Shown here: positions 34,680 to 42,945 of the stretch, in pieces
Numbering within the stretch: the stretch's first letter is position 1
Layout: each line of letters opens with the position of its first letter
IMG/VR virus record: IMGVR_UViG_3300044835_000051
Location: 1-63,591 of that record
Strand: one strand, 5' to 3'
Origin: a virus
Length of the DNA: 63,591 nucleotides
The notes under the pieces: generated by a model
Databases searched by the model: none
Seen by the model: the letters and a program-made list of their open reading frames with translations, nothing else
What the model was told of the DNA's origin: nothing
Program-made: the position numbers and the translations under genes

Positions 34680-35074
34680 CGCGCACCTACGTGCTCACCC
34701 TGCGCGAGATGCCGCGCAGCTCGAACCGGCAGTCCGCCAACCGACTCATCGCCCACCGAGAAAAGAAGGAGTGGCAGCAGAGGTTCCTCGCCGAGATGAT
34801 GGTATCGAAGGTCAAGCGGGGCATGACTCACTGCAACGTCTCGATTGAAGTTCGCTGGAAGACGAGGAACCATCGCGACTGGCATAATTATTTTCATGGC
34901 GTGATAAAGCCACTTGCCGACGCCCTGGTCTCCGGTAACTACTTGCCCGACGACACGGGCGACGAGCTGAGCATCGACACCCCATTCGTACTTGTGACAC
35001 CCGAGACGTGGGGCTCGACCTTGTCCAAGGTGGAACTGGTCATCAAACTCGAAGCAACCTACCCCGAGGAGTGA
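34676..35074 (+). CDS. rusA: RusA-family Holliday junction resolvase
   Basis: It cleaves four-way junctions during phage recombination. The N-terminal LTLREMPRSSNRQSANRLI and the central HRDWHNYFHGVIKPLADAL, then DDTGDELSID, are the RusA signature: substrate-binding strand, D/N-x2-N-x3-K-x2-D helix and final acidic residues. The length of 132 fits. It lies in the same operon as the annealing protein and the Cas4-like nuclease. The AT-rich stretch at about 34885-34900 is unusual for the genome. Confidence 0.8.
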   Translation: MTRTYVLTLREMPRSSNRQSANRLIAHREKKEWQQRFLAEMMVSKVKRGMTHCNVSIEVRWKTRNHRDWHNYFHGVIKPLADALVSGNYLPDDTGDELSIDTPFVLVTPETWGSTLSKVELVIKLEATYPEE

Positions 35075-35076
35075 AC

Positions 35077-35289
35077 ATGGCTCTACAGGTCGTCAACTAC
35101 ACAGTCCAGGCCCAGCTCCAAGTGCAGGCGACCGACCCGGCAAGTGCCGGCGCCGCCCTCGACGCCGCCCTCGCCGCCCTCCAGGCAGTCCTGGCCGGAA
35201 GCAACTCCGCCACACCTCCCAGCTTCGGAGCGCCCATCGCCCTCCAGGTAGAGGAGGAGGCCGGACAATATGTCTACGACATCGCCTGA
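35077..35289 (+). CDS. Small hypothetical protein, 70 aa
   Basis: The ATG lies two bases after the RusA stop with CCGAGGAG upstream. A beta segment (VVNYTVQAQLQVQATDP) is followed by an Ala-rich helix. It overlaps the next small gene in another frame. The function is unknown. Confidence 0.5.
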   Translation: MALQVVNYTVQAQLQVQATDPASAGAALDAALAALQAVLAGSNSATPPSFGAPIALQVEEEAGQYVYDIA

Positions 35290-35410
35290 CACCCTCACCG
35301 ACGCGCAGGTCAAAGCGGCCGGCATCACCATCACCGCCAAGACGCACCTCGTCATCGTCGGCGAGATCGCCTACGCGCGCGACGGTCGACTGTGGGTGCG
35401 CCTTGACTGA
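35270..35410 (+). CDS. Small hypothetical protein, 46 aa
   Basis: ATG 35270 follows GAGGAGGAGG within the end of the preceding gene. The product begins MSTTSPDTLTDAQVKAAGI and ends ARDGRLWVRLD. Its stop overlaps the TTG of the next gene. The strong ribosome-binding site and overlaps at both ends support it despite its size. Confidence 0.5.
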   Translation: MSTTSPDTLTDAQVKAAGITITAKTHLVIVGEIAYARDGRLWVRLD

Positions 35411-36128
35411 CGGCCCCTTCGACCCCGTGAACCTGCGCGTCCTCGGCGAACACCTGCGCGACGGCACCTGGCTCGACATGGAGGTGTGCGCGATCGACTA
35501 CGTAGGCAAGCCGCCCGCAGCGATCGTCCTTGAGCGCGTGAAGATCGTCAAGATCATCGTGCGAACTCTCGGCGAGGACCTCTTCCTCACTCAGCAGTGG
35601 GTGAACGAGAACGACCGGCGGGTCGAAGACGAGCTGACGTTCGACGCGGAGGCGATCAGGCGTTGCGAGCCAACTTCAGTTAGCCTGTTAGATGTGAGGC
35701 CGCACAAAACCGTCGTCGTCGCCCTCCCGCCGCTAACCGACGAGGACCAGCTCGGTGTCGCGCGGGTGGCGATCGAGGAGGGCGCCCTGATGTTCGCGCA
35801 GGAGATCGACCACCTGGCAAGTAGCTTCGGCGGCAGGGGGACGTGGGACCTCGTGCACTCCCGGCACAAGGTCATCGTCGTGATCTACGAGACGACCGAC
35901 CTCTCGCCCGAGCGCATCTGCAACAACCTCTTCGGCTACAGGTCGGCCGGGCCGTTCCTCCTCGCTGTCAGCAAGGCGCGGCGCTACCCCAGCCGCGGCC
36001 AGGACACGGCCACCGAGGCGTTCCGCGCCGACGTCGCCGTCCTCGGCACGCGCGTGGCTCTGCGCCGCGGAGTGACACGACGCAGGCAGTTGCCTCACGA
36101 CTACCAGCCGTGCCTGAGCCGGCCATGA
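35403..36128 (+). CDS. Hypothetical protein, 241 aa
   Basis: TTG 35403 overlaps the preceding TGA (TTGACTGA). Two halves are visible: an N-terminal part with VERVKIVKIIV-like strands (AIVLERVKIVKIIVRTLG), and a C-terminal alpha/beta part (WDLVHSRHKVIVVIYETTD, ICNNLFGYRSAGPFLLAVSK) ending in a basic tail. No family is recognised. Confidence 0.55.
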   Translation: MTDGPFDPVNLRVLGEHLRDGTWLDMEVCAIDYVGKPPAAIVLERVKIVKIIVRTLGEDLFLTQQWVNENDRRVEDELTFDAEAIRRCEPTSVSLLDVRPHKTVVVALPPLTDEDQLGVARVAIEEGALMFAQEIDHLASSFGGRGTWDLVHSRHKVIVVIYETTDLSPERICNNLFGYRSAGPFLLAVSKARRYPSRGQDTATEAFRADVAVLGTRVALRRGVTRRRQLPHDYQPCLSRP

Positions 36129-36529
36129 AGCGACTCAAGCTCCGCCCCGAGGAGCCCGCCGAGCGTCACCTGACTCTCGTCCCACCAGCGAAGCGCAAGA
36201 GGCGCAAGCGGTGGAAGCTGCCACGCAACCTCCGCACCAGCCGCAAGCTGAAGTACGGGCAGAACCCCGAGCTGCTCAAGTACGAGGAGACGCTGGTCAT
36301 GGCCGCCGTGCGCGAGCAGGGCGGCCGGGTGAGCGTGTGGGAGATGATGGAGCGCGAGCCTGACCGCTGGAACGAGAAGTACCTGTGGCTCACACTGCGA
36401 CGGCTGGCCCGGCAAGGGAGGCTCGTGGGGAAGTCTTGGCAACCCGCCGACCGGAAGGTCAGGCCGCGGGAGGGGTACTCGACGCCCGACTGGCGGGCGG
36501 GCCGCGGGCTCGAAGGGAGCCAACAGTGA
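36125..36529 (+). CDS. Basic winged-helix-like protein, 134 aa
   Basis: ATG 36125 overlaps the preceding TGA. A very basic N-terminus (PPAKRKRRKRWKLPRNL) precedes a helical part that looks like a small winged helix: ETLVMAAVREQGGRVSVWEM, WLTLRRLARQGRLVGKSW. It may bind DNA. A regulatory or replication role is inferred. Confidence 0.5.
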   Translation: MKRLKLRPEEPAERHLTLVPPAKRKRRKRWKLPRNLRTSRKLKYGQNPELLKYEETLVMAAVREQGGRVSVWEMMEREPDRWNEKYLWLTLRRLARQGRLVGKSWQPADRKVRPREGYSTPDWRAGRGLEGSQQ

Positions 36530-36699
36530 ACCGGGTACTCATCATCGCCGTGATGAAGGCTCGCGGGCTCGTCGAGCGCGACGCTACCGGCGAACTCAAG
36601 TTGACACCCAAGGGGCGTGAAGAGTTGGACGTCCAGGCCATGCTCGCCGAGCTGGGCCGCGAGAGGAAGCCACCGAGGGGGAAGCCTCGTGTTCGTTGA
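36526..36699 (+). CDS. Small helical protein, 57 aa
   Basis: GTG 36526 overlaps the preceding TGA. KARGLVERDATGELKLTPKG resembles the wing of a winged helix, and the C-terminus is basic. It may act with the preceding protein. Confidence 0.45.
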   Translation: MNRVLIIAVMKARGLVERDATGELKLTPKGREELDVQAMLAELGRERKPPRGKPRVR

Positions 36700-36871
36700 C
36701 CTCGACGCCTATGAGCTAAGAGCCCTGCACTTCGCCTCCGCCTTCTCCCGCGAAATCTTCAACAGTGGGGAGCTGGTGCCCGAGTTGCCCGACGGTCGGA
36801 GCGTCTCCCCGCTCGACTCGGCGCTGATGAAGCTAGAGACGGCACTGATCGCTAGCGGGGGGTCGATGTGA
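36689..36871 (+). CDS. Small hypothetical protein, 60 aa
   Basis: GTG 36689 follows GAGGGG. Acidic, helical (DLDAYELRALHFASAFSREI). It precedes the nuclease gene by 18 bases. No function is recognised. Confidence 0.45.
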   Translation: MFVDLDAYELRALHFASAFSREIFNSGELVPELPDGRSVSPLDSALMKLETALIASGGSM

Positions 36872-36889
36872 ACTCGGAGGACGCGCGCA

Positions 36890-38122
36890 ATGGACCTTGA
36901 TCTCTTCGACTGGTCGATCGGAATCAGCGATGTGCTCCAGTGGCGCGACTGCCCCGCCAGGTTCGCTTACGGTATGCGACGCCACGTGACACTGCCGCCG
37001 CACATACAGGTCGCGCCCGATGAGAAGGACGAGCCCCCCGAGTCGCGCAACTGGACAAACGTACGTGGCTCGGCGATTCACCACGCTATACATCTAGTCG
37101 ACAAGGAGGGGCTCTCCCACGACGCGGCGATTGAGGCGGCGATGAGCGAGTACGGAGCGTGGCTTACCATTGAGGACGCCGCGCTGATGCGTGAAGACCT
37201 CGCCATCTTCGAGCGCCGCCGGCTGCTCGGCGTGCAACTCATCGCGTCCGAGGCCGACATGCGCGTGCCGCTATTCATGTACGGAGACCGGCAGGTGTTC
37301 TTTCGTTTCAAGATCGACGCACTCTACAGGCTGATCGCCGCCCCCGACGTGTTCGTCTCGGTGGACTACAAGTCCTCGAAGCACCGCAAGACACCGGCCG
37401 AGGTGCACAGCGATCTTCAGCAATGGCTATACAACTTCGGCGTCCACGAGTATTACCCCGAGTGTCGACATCTGATACAGCGCTATGACCAACTGCGCTT
37501 CGGCGTCGAGCAGACTTCCAAGAGTCCCGAGCAGCGCGCCGAGGCAAAGGACTGGCTGATCTCCCAAGTCAAGGCGATCATCGCCGACCAAACGTACGCC
37601 CCCAAGCGCAACGAGTGGTGTCGCTGGTGCCCGATGGTGACAACTTGCAGAGAAACCTACCGCGCCACCAAGGCGGCACGGGCGGAGCTGGCGATCTCTG
37701 CGCCACTCACCAGGGAGGGGAGGAAGGTCAAGGCGGTGTTCATCGAGGACCTGGAGGAGTTCGAGCGCCTGATCTCCGACGAGTTGCCGAAGCTCATCGA
37801 GGTGCGCAAACACATCGAGGTGGTCGAGAAGGAGTTGAAGCGCGTTCTCGAAGACATGCCGATCGAGGAGCGCGAGCGTTTAGGGTGGGCAGTTCGCGAG
37901 CGTAGGTCTAAGGAGTTGAGTGCCGACGGGCTACGTGCACTCTACGAGATGATGGGCGAAGAGTTCTGGCAGATCATCACACTGTCAATGACCCGGTTCG
38001 AGGAGATCGTCCCGAAGCCGGGGAAGGGCGACCCCGTTCCGCCTCAACTTCAGTTGATTCGAGACCACCAGACAGAGACCGTGTCTGGGTCTCTTGTCGT
38101 TCCCGCAAAGTCGTCGAATTGA
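36890..38122 (+). CDS. Cas4/RecB-like PD-(D/E)XK nuclease with Fe-S cysteines
   Basis: This is a DNA end-resecting exonuclease candidate, a partner of the annealing protein. The motif order fits Cas4/RecB nucleases: Cys in WRDCPARFAYG near residue 23, RGSAIHHAIH near 60, FFRFKIDALY near 140, SVDYKSSK near 160, the helix DLQQWLYNFGVHEYYP, and CRWCPMVTTC near 245 supplying three more cysteines for a 4Fe-4S cluster. A long C-terminal helical extension (about residues 265-410) has VEKELKRVLEDMPIEERERL. ATG 36890 has GGAGGA upstream. Confidence 0.8.
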   Translation: MDLDLFDWSIGISDVLQWRDCPARFAYGMRRHVTLPPHIQVAPDEKDEPPESRNWTNVRGSAIHHAIHLVDKEGLSHDAAIEAAMSEYGAWLTIEDAALMREDLAIFERRRLLGVQLIASEADMRVPLFMYGDRQVFFRFKIDALYRLIAAPDVFVSVDYKSSKHRKTPAEVHSDLQQWLYNFGVHEYYPECRHLIQRYDQLRFGVEQTSKSPEQRAEAKDWLISQVKAIIADQTYAPKRNEWCRWCPMVTTCRETYRATKAARAELAISAPLTREGRKVKAVFIEDLEEFERLISDELPKLIEVRKHIEVVEKELKRVLEDMPIEERERLGWAVRERRSKELSADGLRALYEMMGEEFWQIITLSMTRFEEIVPKPGKGDPVPPQLQLIRDHQTETVSGSLVVPAKSSN

Positions 38123-38149
38123 ACGAACCGCGCCCGCTCCCTCGGAGTG

Positions 38150-38155
38150 TAGTGT
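38150..38155 (+). promoter_or_regulatory. Candidate -10 box (TAGTGT) with near-leaderless start
   Basis: TAGTGT ends nine bases before ATG 38165, so transcription would start at or within a few bases of the ATG. No ribosome-binding site lies at normal spacing. Leaderless mRNAs are common in actinobacteria. No convincing -35 box was found. Confidence 0.3.
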
Positions 38156-38164
38156 GACACTGTC

Positions 38165-38875
38165 ATGACAAAGCATCGACTGACACTCAACGAGCATGGA
38201 GAGTTGCTCAAACGTGACGGAACTGTTGTCGGTCGCATTTCCGCTATTAGCGTAGAAATCGACGACGAAACGTGGGGGACTATGGGGGAGGTAGTTGCTG
38301 TTGGAGAGACAGCGAACGTCAAAGACACCACCCCCCACCCCTCCAAGCCCGGCGAGCAGACGACCCTTATGCCCGACGCGGTGGTCGAGCTGTACGCGCA
38401 CTACCAGTCGAAAGTCAAAGGCGCCGAGCGTCGTCCCCTTGATGCCAAGCGCCGCCGCTGCTGCGCCGCCGCCCTCAAGGTCAGGGACATCGAGGTCTGC
38501 AAGCGAGCGATCGACTGGCTCGCCGTCTCGCCGCATCACAACGGGAAGAACGATCGCATGCAGGAGTACCTCGACATCAAGTACGCCCTGGGCCTGCCGA
38601 GCGAGAGTCCCGACGAGCGCATCGACAAAATGGCCGCACAAGCCGGGAGTTCCAACGAGCCGACGTCAGTCGGAGCGTTGATCGCACACATGCCGTCCGA
38701 CACCCACGGTTACATTCGCAACGAGATGAGATCAGCGAGCGCCGCGTACAAGACGGGACGCCGAGACCTCTCGGCCGAGACGATGCTCCGAGAGAAGGTC
38801 GGCATCGAGCCGATCTTGGAGACCGCGCTCGGCCCGACACGCCCTCGCGTCTCCGGCTGGAAGCGGTGCGGATGA
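38165..38875 (+). CDS. Replication-associated adapter protein (candidate), 236 aa
   Basis: After a short N-terminal part, residues about 75-140 read AVVELYAHYQSKV, RRRCCAAALKVRDIEVCKRA, IDWLAVSPHHNGKNDRMQEY, LDIKYALG. This resembles the conserved C-terminal domain of phage replisome organisers (R...A.ID....S..H.G.ND...Y.DI). The gene precedes a DnaB-like helicase by two small genes, consistent with helicase loading. The start is ATG 38165. Confidence 0.5.
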   Translation: MTKHRLTLNEHGELLKRDGTVVGRISAISVEIDDETWGTMGEVVAVGETANVKDTTPHPSKPGEQTTLMPDAVVELYAHYQSKVKGAERRPLDAKRRRCCAAALKVRDIEVCKRAIDWLAVSPHHNGKNDRMQEYLDIKYALGLPSESPDERIDKMAAQAGSSNEPTSVGALIAHMPSDTHGYIRNEMRSASAAYKTGRRDLSAETMLREKVGIEPILETALGPTRPRVSGWKRCG

Positions 38876-39300
38876 GCCCCGAGCCCGAAGACGTCGGCCA
38901 AAGGGCGCAGGCGGCAGCAGAAGCGCACCTGGCGGCCTGTGAGGAGGCGATGTGCGAGGCGGACTGTCTCGGCGAGGCCGAAGTCGACTCCCCGGCCAGC
39001 GCTCCGTTCTGTGGCTGCACCACCTGCCAGGTCCGCGAGACCCTCCACGCCGCATGGCCGATCTTCGAGGAGGACGCCGAGGAGTGGAAGCTGAGGCTCG
39101 CCGATATCGCCGAGGTCGTGGAGGCCGCCTGGGTCGACGAGGACACCGGAGAGCTACGGGACGCGGGTGGCTTCCTTTCCGCGCTCGACTACGCACTCCG
39201 CGGCGACCCCGGCTGCATCGAGCCCGAAGAGTGGGAGCAGGGCCGCCGTCGAGCGCTGGCGACCGCGATCTCCAGGGAGCAGGCGCGGCATGGTCGCTAA
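38872..39300 (+). CDS. Cys-containing acidic hypothetical protein, 142 aa
   Basis: ATG 38872 overlaps the preceding TGA. Cysteines cluster (CEEAMCEADC, FCGCTTCQV) and the rest is acidic and helical (LRLADIAEVVEAAWVDED). It is in the replication block, with no assigned role. Confidence 0.55.
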   Translation: MSPEPEDVGQRAQAAAEAHLAACEEAMCEADCLGEAEVDSPASAPFCGCTTCQVRETLHAAWPIFEEDAEEWKLRLADIAEVVEAAWVDEDTGELRDAGGFLSALDYALRGDPGCIEPEEWEQGRRRALATAISREQARHGR

Positions 39301-39481
39301 GCGCTTCTCCCGCTGCGTCGTCTGCACCGCCACGATCGCGCCGGGCGACGAGATCGAGCCGCTCCCCGAGAACCACTTTCGCCACGCCGACTGCACAGGC
39401 CCCGTCGCCAAGGTCGCCACGGAGGTAGGCCGCGAGGTGCAACGCAGGGCATGGTCGAAGCGCCGGGAGGAGCAGTCATGA
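39290..39481 (+). CDS. Small zinc-binding protein, 63 aa
   Basis: ATG 39290 lies inside the end of the preceding gene. RCVVCTATIAPGDEIEPL followed by FRHADC forms a C-x2-C...H-x2-C zinc site like a truncated PARP/HNH-associated finger. The basic C-terminal helix may bind nucleic acid. It overlaps the helicase ATG. Confidence 0.55.
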   Translation: MVAKRFSRCVVCTATIAPGDEIEPLPENHFRHADCTGPVAKVATEVGREVQRRAWSKRREEQS

Positions 39482-40875
39482 CAGGCACCTCCCTCATGGC
39501 GATGCCCGTCAACGCCGCCGCCGAATGGTCGGTGCTCGCCTCGATGCTCCGCACTCCCGCCGTCATCGGCGAACTCGTCGGCGCCCAACTCGAAGCCAAG
39601 GACTTCTCGATGCCCGACACGAGGCTTCTCTACTCAACTTGCGTCGAGTCGTACTACGCCCAGAGGGCCGTCGACCCGCTCGTCGTCGGCGAGGCGTGCA
39701 GAGAAGAACTCACGCGGTACTGGCAGCTCGCCGACCCGTCGTCCGCGGCGCAGGAGTTGGTCGACCGCGTCATTCGCGGTCTCGTCCCCGGCGAGATCTT
39801 GGAGCACGTCGCGATCGTCAAGAAGCTCTCGACCGCCAGGCAGCTCATGGCGGTGTGCACCGACGCCCTCGCCGCGATTCAGGAAGGCACCCAGTCACCC
39901 GAAGAGGTCGGCGACGTCATGTCCACCGCCGCGCTCCAGATCACCAGCGGTCACGTCAAGCGCTCGGAGCTGCTCGGGTGGATGGACACCGGGCGTGAGT
40001 ATGCCCGCCACCTCCAGCGCATCATCGCCGCCCGTGAGCAGGGCATCGAGATCGGCGTCTACACCAGCCTGAAGTGCATCGACGACTACACCGCGGGTAT
40101 CGGCCCCGGCGAGGTGTGCTTCCTGGCCGGCGAAGCGGGCGTCGGCAAGTCGGCGTTGGCTTGGACGGCGCTGATGGGCTTCGTAGCCAAGCAGATGAAA
40201 CGCCCGCCCGAGCTGCGCGTCGGCACTCTCGTCCTCTCACTGGAGATGGGCCTGTACGGCTCAACCCAGCGCGTAGTCCAGTCGCTCACCGGCATCGACG
40301 GTGTCAGGCTGCGCGAAGGCAATGTGTCAAAGGCGGAGTATCACCGAGTCTTGACAGAGTGGAAGAACCGGGAGAACCTGCCTGTCGTGTGGAACTTCGC
40401 GTCGAACTTCCGCCTGTCACAGATGCGAGCGCTGATCGCCGAGGCCATTCGCCGCCATCACGTCGGCTTCGTCGTGCTCGACCACTTCCGCATGGTGGAC
40501 ACCGACCGCAAGTACAACAACCCACTACAGGAGGACGAGGCCAAGGTCCGCTTCATCTCCGAGAACATCGCCAAAGACCTGAACGTCGCCGTCCTCGTTC
40601 TCGCCCACTCGATCAAGGTGGGGCGCGGCAGCTCCGGCGACTCACCCAGGCCACGCCTCGCCGACCTGCGCGGCTCGGGACAGATCGCCGCGGCAGCAGA
40701 CTTCGTAGGCTTCCTCTACAGTCCGGCGAAGCACATGAGTGACGACGCCCGCGAAGAGATGGGCGGCGACCTGACAGACATGGAGGTCGCGTGGGAAAAG
40801 AACCGATGGGGATCAATGGACAGCGCGAAGTGCAAGCTCTTACCCGGCACCATGACATTCGTAGATCGCTACTGA
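39478..40875 (+). CDS. DnaB-like replicative helicase
   Basis: This is the hexameric replication helicase. The N-terminal domain (residues 10-110) has AAEWSVLASMLRTPAVIGEL. A linker helix region follows, then a RecA-like domain with Walker A GEAGVGKSALAW near residue 218, LVLSLEMGLYGSTQRVVQ, Walker B GFVVLDHFRMV near 340, and AVLVLAHSIKVGRGS...RLADLRGSGQIAAAADFVGF. The length of 465 fits the family. ATG 39478 overlaps the preceding stop. An HNH-AP2 gene is inserted directly after it. Confidence 0.9.
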   Translation: MTGTSLMAMPVNAAAEWSVLASMLRTPAVIGELVGAQLEAKDFSMPDTRLLYSTCVESYYAQRAVDPLVVGEACREELTRYWQLADPSSAAQELVDRVIRGLVPGEILEHVAIVKKLSTARQLMAVCTDALAAIQEGTQSPEEVGDVMSTAALQITSGHVKRSELLGWMDTGREYARHLQRIIAAREQGIEIGVYTSLKCIDDYTAGIGPGEVCFLAGEAGVGKSALAWTALMGFVAKQMKRPPELRVGTLVLSLEMGLYGSTQRVVQSLTGIDGVRLREGNVSKAEYHRVLTEWKNRENLPVVWNFASNFRLSQMRALIAEAIRRHHVGFVVLDHFRMVDTDRKYNNPLQEDEAKVRFISENIAKDLNVAVLVLAHSIKVGRGSSGDSPRPRLADLRGSGQIAAAADFVGFLYSPAKHMSDDAREEMGGDLTDMEVAWEKNRWGSMDSAKCKLLPGTMTFVDRY

Positions 40876-41408
40876 TGACGCAGGTGCCGATCTACCACGG
40901 CCACGCGCGGAAGCGGAGGAAGGCGGTCGTTGGGTGGGCGCTCGTCTCGGACGACGATGCCTCACTGGTTCGGGGCTACTGTTGGCACCTGAAGGTGAAT
41001 CGCTCTGGCATTCTGTACGCTGTCGCCTATGGGCCGTACGATGCCGACGGCAAGCGCAAGGTCGTCCGCATGCACCGACTGGTAGCCGGACTCGGCGACG
41101 ATGACCCGCGCGAGCCCGACCACATCGACGGGAACGGGCTCAACAACCAGCGGTTCAACTTGCGCATCGCTACCCATGCGCAGAACCAGCAGAATCGACA
41201 CGGCGGGCGCGGTAGCTCTCGCCACCGGGGCGTGTCGTGGGACCGGGACAGAGGCAAGTGGAAGGCGGCAGTAGGGCTGGACGGGCGCACGCACAACCTC
41301 GGCCGCTTCGACGACGAAGCGGCGGCTGCCGACGCCGCAGCAAACTTCAGAGCAGCACACATGCCGTACTCACAAGAGGCGGCCGAACTGACGAGGAGTA
41401 CACGATGA
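40875..41408 (+). CDS. HNH endonuclease with AP2 domain, second copy
   Basis: ATG 40875 overlaps the helicase TGA. HNH core DHIDGNGLNNQRFNLRIAT followed by an AP2-like module, RHRGVSWDRDRGKWKAAVG and LGRFDDEAAAADAAANFRAA. It is a paralogue of the gene at 2920 with the same domain order. It lies beside conserved replication genes, as expected of a homing element. Its stop overlaps the next ATG. Confidence 0.85.
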   Translation: MTQVPIYHGHARKRRKAVVGWALVSDDDASLVRGYCWHLKVNRSGILYAVAYGPYDADGKRKVVRMHRLVAGLGDDDPREPDHIDGNGLNNQRFNLRIATHAQNQQNRHGGRGSSRHRGVSWDRDRGKWKAAVGLDGRTHNLGRFDDEAAAADAAANFRAAHMPYSQEAAELTRSTR

Positions 41409-42451
41409 GTGAAGGTACGGACGCATTTGTGGCCGGCGTAGAGATCGGCGACGATGACCCATTTCTGAACACCGACTTCGGCGATTTCTCCGACGACAAG
41501 CCAACTGAAGTTCAGCCGGAGCCGCCCGACGACGTCCCCTCGGTCGACGCCGACATTCCGATCGTCAACGCCGAGGGCGAGCACATCTCCCCCGAGGCAG
41601 CCGAGGCGGCACGCAAGGCGATGGAGGCTGTCGAGCGCGAGAGGGCCGAGCAGGCAGCAGCGGAGGCCGCGATGGCCGCCAACCCGATCGAGCCCGTAGA
41701 CGGACACGACCTGGCCAACGCTATCGCCGCTACTACCTCGCTTGAGCCCGCCGCAGAGGCCCCAGCGCCCGCGCAGGCGCCCGTGGACCCTACCCCAGCC
41801 GTGGACGGTGGGACGACTGGTTCGATTACTGAGCCCGCCGAGCGCTTCAACCCGGTGAGTCAGACGATGGAGGCGCCGGCCCCGGCCCCCGTCGAGCTGG
41901 GCGGCGCGATGATGAAGCCCGACCGCGTCCCCACCCAGGTCCCCGAAGCGCTGCGGGTGCCGGTCGGCGAGGCAGCCGTCATCGAGGAGGAAGAAGAGGC
42001 CGCCGTTCCCGAGGTCGAGACCGCGCCGCCACCGCCACCACCACCGGCCGAGCCGCCCGCCCCGCCGACCGCACCCGAAGGCATCGCCGCTCTCGAAGTC
42101 CCCGAGAACCCTGACCACGCGCCCGAGCCCGAGGAACTCAAGAACAACGCCGGCAAGGTCGTCAAGCGCCGGTACGTCGTCTTGCAGGTCGACGGCCCCG
42201 GCAAGTTCTCACAGATCGCATGGCATGTCGACAAGGCCGGCAAGATCGTGGCGAAGGGAACGCCCGGCGCCAGGAGGCAGACAGTAGCGTTGGCGCGCGG
42301 CACCGACGAGGCGCTGAAGATCGGGTATGCCGCGGTCGGCTCGCCGGCCAAGGGCGTGACACTCATCGCATGCGCCCAGCTTCACTTCCAGCCCCGCAAG
42401 ATCGAGCCGATAGAGCCCGAGCCGGAGAAGCAAAGGCTGAAGATCACCTGA
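41405..42451 (+). CDS. Acidic proline-rich protein with C-terminal domain, 348 aa
   Basis: ATG 41405 overlaps the HNH stop. About 240 residues of Glu/Pro/Ala-rich disordered sequence, including EEEEEAAVPEVETA and a run of prolines, precede a C-terminal folded part (KRRYVVLQVDGPGKFSQIA, TVALARGTDEALKIGYAAVG). It may be an accessory of the replisome or single-strand binding; no family is recognised. Confidence 0.55.
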   Translation: MSEGTDAFVAGVEIGDDDPFLNTDFGDFSDDKPTEVQPEPPDDVPSVDADIPIVNAEGEHISPEAAEAARKAMEAVERERAEQAAAEAAMAANPIEPVDGHDLANAIAATTSLEPAAEAPAPAQAPVDPTPAVDGGTTGSITEPAERFNPVSQTMEAPAPAPVELGGAMMKPDRVPTQVPEALRVPVGEAAVIEEEEEAAVPEVETAPPPPPPPAEPPAPPTAPEGIAALEVPENPDHAPEPEELKNNAGKVVKRRYVVLQVDGPGKFSQIAWHVDKAGKIVAKGTPGARRQTVALARGTDEALKIGYAAVGSPAKGVTLIACAQLHFQPRKIEPIEPEPEKQRLKIT

Positions 42452-42452
42452 C

Positions 42453-42896
42453 ATGGCTGAGCGTGCCGGCAGCGGTCGGAAGATGACGCTGACGATCACC
42501 GACTGTCGTCATGTGTACTCGGGCGTCAACAAGAAGGGTGACACCTACGAGATATACGAGATCGACGCCACCAAGGACGGCGCGAAAATCAACGAGAAGC
42601 TGCGAGCGTTCGCATCGCTGGCGATCGGACAGCCGATAGCGGTCAACGTCGTTCCGTTCGAGTCCGAACAGTACGGAAAGTCCTTCACTCTCTACGAGGT
42701 CGGCGCCAGCAAGGCGACCAGCACCGCCGAAGGTCTGAACGAGCTGCGGCGGGAGGTCACCGAGTTGGCGACACGGCAGCGCGACCTGCTCGCCAGGGTC
42801 GACGGCCTCCAGCAGATGATGCGGCCGGCGGTTGCGGCGCCGGCCGCCGACGGGGCGAAGCTCGACGAGGAGTTCGGGAAAGACGCCCCTTGGTAG
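42453..42896 (+). CDS. SSB-like OB-fold protein
   Basis: A single-stranded-DNA binding candidate. N-terminal beta strands (KMTLTITDCRHVYSGVN, TYEIYEIDATKDGAKINEKL, GQPIAVNVVPFESEQYGKSF) suggest an OB fold. A coiled coil and a linker follow. The acidic, aromatic end DEEFGKDAPW resembles the SSB C-terminal tip that recruits partners. It lies after the helicase block. The assignment is by pattern. Confidence 0.5.
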   Translation: MAERAGSGRKMTLTITDCRHVYSGVNKKGDTYEIYEIDATKDGAKINEKLRAFASLAIGQPIAVNVVPFESEQYGKSFTLYEVGASKATSTAEGLNELRREVTELATRQRDLLARVDGLQQMMRPAVAAPAADGAKLDEEFGKDAPW

Positions 42897-42903
42897 TGAC
42901 GAT

Positions 42904-42917
42904 CGAACGCCAGTTCG
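42904..42917. promoter_or_regulatory. LexA-type half-site palindrome upstream of the sigma gene
   Basis: CGAAC-GCCA-GTTCG carries perfect half-sites of the LexA/DinR box known from Gram-positive bacteria (CGAAC-N4-GTTCG), 28 bases before the sigma-like ATG. The four central bases deviate from the usual purine/pyrimidine pattern. Just downstream, TGCTACCCT could be an extended -10. Confidence 0.4.
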
Positions 42918-42945
42918 CTCCTTGGCGTGCTACCCTCGTTCACCG

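Noticed and set aside
17607-41520. AACTGAAGTT/AACTTCAGTT motif seen several times
   Set aside because: Most copies are inside coding regions, without consistent placement relative to starts.
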